Positions 12,768-22,272 of a DNA stretch of 64,000 bases are shown here, one piece after another; position 1 is the first letter of the stretch, and each line of letters opens with the position of its first letter. The position numbers were made by a program, and so were the translations under genes. Source of the stretch: Linepithema humile (taxonomy: Eukaryota > Arthropoda > Insecta > Hymenoptera > Formicidae); contig NC_090132.1 in assembly GCF_040581485.1 (NCBI RefSeq), positions 27,043,911 to 27,107,910 of the forward strand, read 5' to 3'. Below the pieces are notes generated by a model. The model worked only from the letters and a program-made list of their open reading frames with translations. It was not told the origin of the DNA and made no database searches.

Positions 12768-15410
12768 ATGTTTCTTTTATTGAAATTGGTATTAATAATT
12801 TTAATAAATCTGACGTACGCGTATATCACACAAGATAGCGAAATAATATTGCTGCCGGCATGGAACTCGGCAGGAGCAAAAAAGGTACGTCCGTTGTATC
12901 GTAATGTGTTATTTATTGTAGAACGCCTAAAGCATTATTCGTAAATTATAATGTCTTTTCTTGTCATTAAATTAACAGATTCCATTAACTCTGAAAGTTT
13001 TTGGAAAATTCATACAGCTCAATCTGCGTAGAAATGATCAGGTTGCATCGTCTGCGTTCGATGTATGGGGAAATAACGCAAGAGGTGTTGCACAAAAACT
13101 GTGGAAGTTGAAAGCACCGGATATTTGCTTCTATCTTCACGAGGATCAGTTCAGCTTTGCGGCCATCAACTTTTGTCAAGAACATGGATTGGTCAGTAGT
13201 ATCATATGAAAAACAAACTGTTGAAATTGTCATGGCTTTACTTTCCACCTTTATTTCTTTTTATTTGTCAAGTATAAAACATATATATATCTTTTTAAAA
13301 TAGAAAGGAATTATTTTTGTGGAAGACGATATATTAGAGATTCGGCCTTTGCGGAACGTGTTCACACCATTGTTTGTCATCGACGATTTCTGCGTTACAA
13401 AAGAGAAGAATCTTTCATTCGGTATACCTTACCTCGTCAAAAGATCGCTGACATATTTCGATGATTCTGCTCTTTTGCACAATATCAGATTAAAACGAGG
13501 CTACATCGATGAAATACAAAAATCCAAAAAACGTGAGACACAAAAATCAAACAAGCAAGTAAAATTTACCATAGAATTGGCCATATTCGTTGATGTAGAA
13601 GCATATCGCAAGTTTAAGCCTATATTACAAGATGATACAAAAATTAATGATATGATGTATGTATATGTAAATAATATCCAGACTTTTTTTCATCATCCGA
13701 CTTTGGGTATTCCTATCAATATTTCTTTGGTACATCTGGATATATGGCGACAACAACCGTCAATTTTGTCCGTGTTTGACGGCGATGTCGAAGCACTGCT
13801 TCCTTCGTTCTGCAAATACGCGAAAACTCTCAATCCTACACAAGGTGATCCAAATCACTGGGATATTAGTCTTTACAAAACCGGAAAGACTCTTTATAAG
13901 CGTATACGTGTGTATCGTATCGGGAAATATCGTGGGCGTCCGTCTTACCGAAATGAAGAAGTTTGGGGAGAATCTTACTTTGATGGCGCATGCAGCCAGA
14001 ATATTTCATGCGCGATAGTCCAATTTTTTCCAAAAGAAATCGAAAGTTCTGGTTTCAGATCGTCTATTAATGCCGTTCATTTAATCGGCAATCTGTAAGT
14101 GTATACCATGTTTATTTACTAAATTTAATATTTCTTTACAAAAAGTTATTTAATTGTACGTTTAAAAGTAAATAGCTTGGAGATTATATTAAAAGAATTT
14201 ATTGTTTAATTGTTCAGTATGTTAGGTATTCAAAAATTATAAATTACAAAAAAGTATTTTATTGCAAAGTAAAACAATGCAAAGTAAAAAACGTATTTTA
14301 AAATTTTATGTACACGTTTGACAGTTTAGGATTGGCAAGCGATGAGGAACAAATAGATGAATACATGAATGATGTGTCCATAATGTCACGTGTTCGGCCC
14401 TATCGAGAAAACATAATATGGTCTTCAAAAAGTCGTCAAGAGATAAAAATTCAGTTGGAAAAGAAATCGTGTTTTCGAGATAATATGAAACGGAAAAAGC
14501 TCGATGATAATGACGAAGGTAATAACGATGACTATGATTATAATTGGTCGACATCAGACATATTTCAAGATTCGCAATATTACGATTTACTTGGAAGAGA
14601 ATGGACCGCGAAAGCACAATGCGAATTATTTTTGCGCGACAAAGATGCAAATGTGGTCACATATCATGATACATGTCAAAATTTACAATGCGAGACGCCT
14701 CAGAAGAATAAGTTTTACTTCGCCGGACGCGCGTTGAATGGTATGTCATTTTTTCTGATTATTAACTTAAATTTTATCGTTTAATTTTTTTAATACATTA
14801 AATGTAATGATTTTTTTTAGGAACTTATTGCGCACTTGGGAAAGAATGTCGTGGCGGAGAATGCGTGCCCCTTATCGAACCGCCGTATATTTTTAAGTAT
14901 TGCGAAGATGACAACTGGAGTGAATGGAAGGAAGACTCTTGTAAAAGCAGTTGCTTAAGGAAATCCAAAGGCGTACTTGTCAAACGACGTTCTTGCGAAC
15001 ATAAGGCTCATAGAACGGCGAATTGCATGGAACCATATTACGACATGGTTATATGCGATGATTTCTTACTCTGCACTGATGAACGATGGACGATCGATGA
15101 GATTACTACCACAAAATGCAGAAAGTTTAACAAATTTGCAAAAAATGCAAATTTGACGGATGAACTGTCGGTAAATCTGCCGGGGCGACAGTATTCTCAT
15201 GATGCCGAAGAACCGTGGAAAGCATGTACTATATACTGTCGAAAGAAAAAATCATCTGATTTCTACACTCCACGCCAAGAAATGCTCAACATTGGTGTCG
15301 ATCCGTACTTTCCCGATGGAACGTTGTGTCACGAGGAAGTAGGCCAGGATTATTACTGCCGGCAGCATCATTGTCTGCCGGAAAATTACTCATTCGAAGA
15401 ACATAAATAA
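12768..15410 (+). CDS. Secreted ADAMTS-like pseudo-metalloprotease, copy 1 (intact)
   Basis: Five exons join in phase: 12768-12884, 12979-13191, 13304-14094, 14325-14740 and 14821-15410, giving 708 residues with GT/AG at all introns. Order: signal peptide (about 1-18, hydrophobic LLLKLVLIILI), prodomain with a furin-type RLKR at 172-175, reprolysin-like domain from about 197, disintegrin-like/Cys region ending CRGGECV near 528, TSP1-like module with WSEW at 545-548, and an ADAMTS Cys-rich region ending PDGTLC...CRQHHC. The zinc site reads HLIGNLLGLASD (369-380) where active family members have HExxHxxGxxHD, so the general-base Glu and two His ligands are gone. The Met-turn IMS follows, so the fold is probably kept. 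I infer a secreted binding or decoy protein rather than an enzyme. Relatives include insect venom metalloproteases, but nothing here shows venom expression. A C-terminal spacer domain is absent. Confidence 0.85.
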
Positions 15411-16472
15411 TTCGAAGTATAATTGACGAGTACATGATCAACATGTATGAAAGAGAATGCAGGGAACTAAAATTGCAAACCGCGTGTAAATTTAAAACTT
15501 GATCAATTTCTTACTATTTGATTTAGAGTAGAGACTTTTCAATGAATTATCGTTGTTCACATCTGTTTCTCTCATTTTTTATTTTTTATTTTGACTAAAC
15601 AAAGTTATGAATAATTATCTAGATTCTTTTATCATTAAAAACAAACTTTATCGATTATTGATGGTAAAAGCAAAAGAAGAGAATAGTAATAATGGACATG
15701 TTCATGACAAGGAAGTATGATGTATTAAATATAAGAAAGAAAATGTCGAAATGTGATTATATAAAGTAGAATAATTATTCGCTATGTTATCCAATTTCGT
15801 ACTGTTTAATGTTTAAATAATGTTTTAAATCATGTTTAAATAATGTTTTTAATTTTGTAAAAAGATATGAATATTTGAAACAAAAACAAAGAAATACGTA
15901 TTATATAATTCAATGATTTTTGAATGTAAATAATTAATAATCAATAATTAATAATTAATAATTAATAATTAATAATTTATAATTTATAAAAAATAATTAT
16001 TTATATAATTTTGGAACATTTTACATTACATGATTGGTTTTTATATGACGTGAGAAACAATCACGTCTCAATATATTCTTTAATTAATCTTGATTTATAA
16101 TTTGAGGAATATTTTTATTGGACCAAATGTATATAAGAAAAAACTTGATTTACAATGTCTATAGCATCAAGTTTAATTGTATTTCAATGTTTTATCATTT
16201 TTTTGTAACTTGCGATTTTCTCATACGTGAATAATAATGTAACTGTCAAGACATAATAGATTCGCAGTAAATCGCGAATTATTACACTAATCTTAATTTT
16301 GAACTCTTGAAAATATAATTGTTGTTAGTTGAAGTCACGCATTTTTCAAATAATGTTACAAATTAAACAGATAAATGATAAATTGCATTTGGTACACCGT
16401 TATCAAAAGCACCACGTATTTAGGTTTCGAAAACGGATAATAAGTATATTAATATAGCAGAGATAATATACA
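15411..16472. other. Spacer between copies 1 and 2
   Basis: AT-rich 3' flank of copy 1. It includes an ATTAATA-type tandem run at about 15928-15990 and the conserved spacer block near 16020-16130 that is shared by the other units. No additional gene is seen. Confidence 0.7.
15928..15990. repeat. AT-rich tandem repeat (AATTAATAATTAAT units)
   Basis: Short units of TAATAATTAA repeat with little change. The same run occurs downstream of copies 2 and 3, where it marks the point at which the Penelope-like fragment was inserted. Confidence 0.8.
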
Positions 16473-16479
16473 CAACAGA

Positions 16480-16649
16480 TGTCACGACACAAAAGATTTC
16501 TAAGCGCAAACATCAGTATATGTTTGACACGCAGTCTTCTAACATATAACGAAAGTAACGATTTAATTACATATGTATAAAAGAACTTGTAATTTATAAA
16601 AATAGTTCAGTTAAATTTTTTCAATTAAATAGAGACAAACAAACTAAAC
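16480..16649 (+). promoter_or_regulatory. Core promoter of ADAMTS-like copy 2
   Basis: TGTCACGACA at 16480-16489 and TATAAAAG at 16576-16583 keep the same spacing to the start codon as in copy 1, with only scattered substitutions between them. Confidence 0.75.
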
Positions 16650-19600
16650 ATGTTTCTTTTATTGAAATTGGTATTAATAATTTTAATAAATCTGACGCAC
16701 GCGTATATCACACAAGATAGCGAAATAATATTGCTGCCGGCATGGAACCCGGTAAAAGCAAAAAAGGTACGTCCGTTGTATCGTAATGTTTTATTTATTG
16801 CAGAACGCCTAAAGCATTATTCGTAAATTATAATGTCTTTTCTTGTTATTAAATTAACAGATTCCATTAACTCTGAAAGTTTTCGGAAAATTCATACAGC
16901 TCAACCTGCGTAGAAATGATCAGGTTGCATCGTCTGCGTTCGATGTATGGGGAAATAACGCAAGAGGTGTTGCAGAAAAATTGTGGAAGTTGAAAGCACC
17001 GAATATTTGCTTCTATCTTCACGAGAATCAGTTCAGCTTTGCGGCCATCAACTTTTGTCAAGAACATGGATTGGTCAGTGGTATTATATGAAAAACAAAC
17101 TGTTGAAATTGTCATGGCTTTACTTTCCACCTTTATTTCTTTTTATTTGTTAAGTATAAAACATATATATATTTTTTTAAAATAGAAAGGAATTATTTTT
17201 GTGGAAGACGATATATTAGAGATTCGGTCTTTGCGGAACGTGTTCACACCATTGTTTGTCATCGACGATTTCTGCGTTACAAAAGAGAAGAATCTTTCAT
17301 TCGGCATACCTTACCTCGTTAAAAGATCGCTGCCATATTTCGCCGATTCCGATCTTTTGCACAATATCAGATTAAAACGAGGTTACATCGATGAAATACA
17401 AAGAACAAAAAAAAGGGAAACACAAAAACCAAACGTGCAAGTAAAATTTACTATAGAATTGGCCGTATTCGTTGATGTAAATGCATATCGCAAATTAAAA
17501 TCTATTCTACACGATGATACAAAGATTAACGATATGATGTATGCATATGTGAATAATATTCAGATTTTCTTTCATCATCCGACTTTGGGTATCCCTATTG
17601 ATATTTCTTTGGTTCATCTGGATATTTGGTCACAACAACCATCAGGTTTCCTCGTGTTTGACAACAATGTCGCAGTACTGCTCCCTTCGTTTTGCAAATA
17701 CGCGGAAACTCTCAATCCTTCACAAGGTGATCCAAATCACTGGGATATTGGTCTTTACATAACCGGAAAAACACTTTATAGGCGTATACGTGTGTATCGT
17801 GGGAAGTGGGGGCGTACGTCTTACCGAAATGAAGAAGTTTGGGGACAAACTTACTTTGATGACGCATGCAGCGAGCATTATTCATGCGCTGTAGTTCAAT
17901 TTCTTCCAAATGAAATCGAAAGTTCAGGTTTAAAATCGTCTCTTAATGCCGTTCATTTAATCGGCAATCTGTAAGTGTATACCAAGTTTATTTATTAATA
18001 CATATAATAGTAAGGCTCTATATGATAACAACCAAGAAATATAATAGAAGAACAGTAAGAGCCGTCGCAGGATGTTAGTGCTAAATTTTTAATTTTTCTT
18101 AAAGAAATTAATAAATTAGTCTACAAGAGACAGTTAGATTGTACACCGATCTCAGATCGAGATACCTAAGTGTACGAAATTTTAAGTACATTGTTCTCAT
18201 ATATCGGGAAACTTAATGAAAGTATAGGAATTATTGGAAAGAAAGGAAGAGAGAAAAAATATCAGGGCATAAATAGCTAAGCCGGGAATTGAACCCGGAT
18301 ATTCCGCTTGCCGGGCGAATGTTCTGACCACTAAACTACTTAGACCCCACGCTTCTAACATTTATCTCTTCTAGATTAGGAAATCAACAATTCTGTAGGA
18401 CATAAACGCGTCTTAATGCCGGCGTGATTTAAAAACACATATAATAGTAAAGCTTTATATGATAACAATCAAGAAATATAATAGAAAGTTTCTCGATACA
18501 TGAGAACAATGTATTTAAAATTTCGTACACTTTAGGTATCTCGATCTGAGATCGGTGTACAATCTAACTGTCTCTTCTGGATTAATTTATTAATTTCTTT
18601 AAGAAAAATTAAAAATTTAGCACTAACATCCTGAGACGGCTCTTAATGCTCTTCTATTATATTTCTCGTTTATTTATTAAGTTTAATAATTTTTTACTAA
18701 AATTTATTTAATTGTACGTTTAAAAGTAAAAAGTTTGAAAAGTATATTAAAAGATTTTATTGTTTAATTGTTCAGTATGTTAGGTATTCAAAAATTATAA
18801 ATTACAGAAAAGTATTTTACAGCAAAGTAAAACAATGCAAAGTAAAAAACGTATTTTAAAATTTGATGTACACGTTTGACAGTTTAGGATTGGACGAGGA
18901 TTCCGACGAGAACCAAAAAAATGAATACATGAACGATGTGTCCATAATGTCACGTGTTCGGCCCTATCGAGGAAACATAACATGGTCATCAAAAAGTCGT
19001 GAAAAGATAAAAATTCAGTTGGAAAAAAAATCGTGTTTGCGAGATAATATGAAACGGAAAAAGCTCGATGATAATGACGATGTTAATAACGATGACTATG
19101 ATGATAATTGGTCGACATCTGCCATATTTCAAGATTCGCAATATTACGGTTTACCCGGAAGAGAATGGACCGCTAAAGCACAATGCGAATTATTTTTGCG
19201 CGACAAAGATGCAAATGTGGTCACGTTACATGGTATATGTCAAAATTTACAGTGTGAGACGCCACAGAAGAATAAGTTTTACATCGCCGGACGCGCGTTG
19301 AATGGTACGTCATTTTTTCTGATTATTTACTTAAATTTTATTGTTTATTTTATTTAATACATTAAATGTATTGATTTTTCTTTTAGGAACTTATTGCGCA
19401 CTCGGGAAAGAATGTCGTGGCGGAAAATGCGTGCCCATTATCGAACCGCCGTATATTTTTAAATATTGTGAAGTCGACAACTGGAGTGAATGGAAGGAAG
19501 ACTCTTGTAAAAGCAGTTGCTTAAGGAAATCCAAAGGCGTACTTGTCAAACGACGTTCTTGCGAACATAGGGCTCATAGAACGGCAAATTGCATAGAACC

Positions 19601-19976
19601 ATATTACGACATGGTTATATGCGATGATTTCTTACTCTGCACTGATGAGCGATGGACGATCGACGAGATTACTACCACAAAATGCAGAAAGTTTAACAAA
19701 TTTGCGAAAGATGCAAATTTGACGGGCAAACTGTCAGTAAATCTGCCGGGGCGACAGTATCCTCATGATGCCAAGGAACCGTGGAAAGCATGTACTATAT
19801 ACTGTCGAAAGAAAAAATCATCTGATTACTACGCTCCACGCCAAGAAATGCTCAATATTGGTGTCGACCCGTACTTTCCCGATGGAACGTTGTGTCACAA
19901 GAAAGATGGCCAGGATTATTACTGCCGGCAGCATCATTGTCTGCCGGAAAATTACTCATTCGAAGAATATAAATAA
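16650..19976 (+). CDS. Secreted ADAMTS-like pseudo-metalloprotease, copy 2 (intact)
   Basis: Exons 16650-16766, 16861-17073, 17186-17970, 18883-19304 and 19387-19976 join to 708 residues with no interruption. It is very close to copy 1 throughout, including the RLKR processing site, the Met-turn IMS, the WSEW TSP1 module and the Cys-rich end. The zinc site across the exon 3/4 junction reads HLIGNLLGLDED: first His, Gly and Asp kept; Glu, second His and third His lost. Exon 4 also has an acidic Asp/Asn-rich insert (KKLDDNDDVNNDDYDDNW) not typical of ADAMTS proteins. Intron 3 is about 680 bases longer than in copy 1 because of an inserted foldback element with a tRNA-like core. The product should be secreted and catalytically inactive. 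Function is unknown. Confidence 0.85.
17996..18668. mobile_element. Foldback element with tRNA-like core inserted in intron 3 of copy 2
   Basis: Copy 1 has only about 230 bases in this intron, so the extra sequence is an insertion. Arms at about 18033-18214 and 18487-18668 are inverted copies of each other; both contain GATGTTAGTGCTAAATTTTTA, GTACACCGATCTCAGATCGA and GTGTACGAAATTTTAA on opposite strands. Between them is a tRNA-like segment on the minus strand. A direct repeat of about 50 bases (ACATATAATAGTAA...ATATAATAGAA) occurs at about 18000 and 18437, which suggests a local duplication during insertion. No transposase is present, so it is a non-autonomous element. A diverged arm also occurs at 25790-25935. 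Confidence 0.75.
18275..18345 (-). repeat. tRNA-like (SINE-type) sequence
   Basis: Read on the minus strand it folds as a cloverleaf: D-arm GTTT/GAAC around AGTGGTCA, anticodon arm TTCGC/GCGGA with loop CCGGCAA, and T-arm CCGGG/CCCGG around TTCAATT. TAGTTTAGTGG and GGTTCAATTCC resemble the pol III A and B boxes. The acceptor stem has a mismatch, position 33 is C rather than T, and it lies inside a repeat element. It is better read as a tRNA-derived SINE head or pseudo-tRNA than as a working tRNA gene. Confidence 0.65.
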
Positions 19977-20523
19977 TTTGAAAAATTATTGACGGGATCA
20001 ATTGACATGATCAAAATGTATAAATGAGAATCCAAGGAACAAAAATTGCAAACTGCGTGACAGTTTAGAACCGTTGATCAATTTGTTACCATTTGATTTG
20101 GAGTAGAGACTTTCCACTAAATTATTTATTGTTAACATCTGTTTCACTCATTGTCTATTTTTTATGTCATCAAAACAAATTTATAAATAATTATCTAGAT
20201 TTTTTTATTATTAAAAACAAAATTTATCGATTACTGTTAGTAAAAACAAAAGAAGGGAATTGTAATTAAAGATATGTTCATGACAAGGAAGTATAATGTA
20301 TTAAATATAATGAAGGCATTATTATTACATTCGAAAGAAGTGTCGAAATGTGATTACGTAAAGCAGAATAATTATCCGCTATGTCATCCAATTCCAAATT
20401 GCTTAATGTTTAATTAATGTTCTATTAATTTGTAAAAAAAATATAAATATTCGAAACAAAAATAAAGAAAAACGTATTATATAATTCAATGATTTTTGAA
20501 TGTAAATAATTAATAATTAATAA
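19977..20523. other. 3' flank of copy 2
   Basis: AT-rich flank homologous to that of copies 1 and 3. AATAAA at 20461-20466 is a plausible poly(A) signal for copy 2. Homology is interrupted at about 20524 by the Penelope-like fragment and resumes near 21570. Confidence 0.6.
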
Positions 20524-20994
20524 CGATATGTAAAAAATTTATCGGAACAATTTGTTCAAATCTCAAAAAGTAACGATTGTATGTTGGCCTTTTCGTGCGA
20601 CAATAAATTGAACCAATTTATAAAAACCGGAAAAGACTCTCTAGATAGGATGAACCAGTGTGAAATTGTTTATAAGATTTCTTGTCGAGACTGTGACGCT
20701 ACGTACGTAGGACAGACAAAAAGACAATTACGGACTAGAATAAAAGAACACAGAACGGATATCAATAAAAAAACAGGCTTCCCCTCAGTAATTTCGTGCC
20801 ACAGAATGGATTTTAATCATGACTTTAAATGGGACGAAATTGACATATTAGACAGAGAACCTTGTTATAGCAAAAGATTAACTTCCGAAATGCTACATAT
20901 AAAAAGACAGAATACAGGACTGAACAAACAGGAGGACACAGAATCATTACCGGATACTTATCTTCCAATACTCAAAAAATTCCCCACCCTGTAA
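20524..20994 (+). pseudogene. GIY-YIG endonuclease domain of a Penelope-like element (N-truncated)
   Basis: The open frame runs from just after a TAA at 20521-20523 to the stop at 20992-20994; the first Met codon is at 20581. It contains VYKISCRDCDATYVGQT and then RTRIKEH. These match the GIY half (VYKI), the CxxC pair found in Penelope endonucleases, the YIG half (YVG) and the conserved Arg helix. Family members carry a reverse transcriptase upstream, which is missing here. The remaining frame is uninterrupted, implying a fairly recent insertion. It is a dead-on-arrival fragment, unlikely to be expressed as a host gene. Confidence 0.8.
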
Positions 20995-21420
20995 TTTTTG
21001 TCTATAACCTATCCCCTCTTTCCTTTCCATCCTACATCCTTACCAGTCGAGTCCCACTTACAGCCGTGGACACATGTCACATTTCTTTTACATAATCGTT
21101 GACAAACCGTTCAAGGTATAGATATTCAAAATTAATTTTTCATGTCTTTTATTTGTTTTAACTTATTTTTATAATTTCTTTCTTTTTGTTTTTCTAATTT
21201 TGCAAATTAAACGGTTCGTGGCTTTACACGTATATGATTTTACTATTGTACTACATGTTTTATCAGAGGTATTTATACACAGAATTTTTCAATAATTTGT
21301 TTGAGCCGTAAGAATACCTCTAATTGGATTGTTGTTTTTTCACTTTAACAGGATGCGTTTCCTTAGTCAAAATATTACCAACGCTTCTCTAATTATGTAC
21401 TAAGCTTTATAATTGTATTA

Positions 21421-21457
21421 CTGAAGATGGCCACGTACCTTGGCCGAAACGTCTGTA
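21421..21457 (+). other. Possible hammerhead-ribozyme-like motif in the Penelope-like tail
   Basis: CTGAAGA is followed by GGCC, a 9-base loop, GGCC and GAAAC. This resembles the conserved core of hammerhead ribozymes (CUGANGA, stem II, GAAA), which are known in Penelope-like elements. There is one unpaired T before stem II, and I could not confirm stems I and III by eye, so it may be degenerate. Confidence 0.35.
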
Positions 21458-21540
21458 TAAATTTATAATAAAAAAAGAATTTTTGAGCAAATCGATCCAG
21501 CTCTTGCTCTGTTGGCTTTATATTAAAACGATTTTTAATT

Positions 21541-22096
21541 TAATTAAAAAAAAGCAATAACTTAATATTATTTGTATTTTTAATAATTAATAATTAATAA
21601 ATAATTATTATTTATATAATTTTGGAGCACCTTACATGACATGATTGGTTTTTATATGACGTGAGAAACAATCGCGTCTCAATATATTCTTTAATTAATT
21701 TTGATCTATAATATGAGGAATATTTTTATTGAACAGAATGTATATGAAAAAAAGTTTGACTTACAATATTTATAGCAATAAGCTTAATTGCATTTCAATG
21801 TTTTATCATTTTTTGGTAACTTGCGATTTTTTCATACGTGAATAGTAATGTAACTTTCAAGACATAATTGGTACTGGATTCACAGTAAATAGTGAATAAT
21901 TATACCGATCTTAATTTTGAATTTTTAAAAATCTTATTGTTGTCAGTTAAAATCACGCATTTTCAAATAATGTTACAAATTAAACATATAAGAAATATAT
22001 TGCATTTGATACACCGTTATCAAAAGTACCACGTATTTAGATTTCGGATACGGATAATAAGTATATTCATATAGCAGAGAGAATATATACAACAGA
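21541..22096. other. Spacer before copy 3
   Basis: The shared spacer block resumes at about 21570, with the GACATGATTGGTTTTTATAT segment near 21639. No gene is seen. Confidence 0.6.
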
Positions 22097-22272
22097 TGTT
22101 ACGACACGAAAGATTCTTAAGCGCAGACATCAGTATATGTTTGACACGCGATCTGCTAACATATATCGAAAGTAACGGTTTAATTACATATGTATAAAAG
22201 AACTTGTAATTTATAAAAAAAGTCTAGTTAAATTTTTTCAATTAAATAGGGACAATCACACACAAACTGAAT
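22097..22272 (+). promoter_or_regulatory. Core promoter of ADAMTS-like copy 3
   Basis: TATAAAAG is at 22193-22200. The upstream element reads TGTTACGACA (22097-22106), one base different from copies 1, 2, 4 and 5. Confidence 0.7.

Larger units (their letters stand above)
20524..21540 (+). mobile_element. 5'-truncated Penelope-like retroelement
   Basis: About 1 kb interrupts the AT-rich spacer repeat shared by all units. It begins inside a coding frame with no upstream reverse transcriptase, as expected for 5' truncation. It encodes a GIY-YIG endonuclease of Penelope type and is followed by a non-coding tail containing CTGAAGATGGCC...GGCCGAAACGTC, a sequence pattern typical of Penelope-like element ends. 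Boundaries are approximate because both edges are AT-rich. Confidence 0.75.

Noticed and set aside
18275..18345. Functional tRNA-Ala(GGC) gene
   Set aside because: Acceptor-stem mismatch, C at position 33 and location within an inverted-repeat element favour a tRNA-derived repeat.
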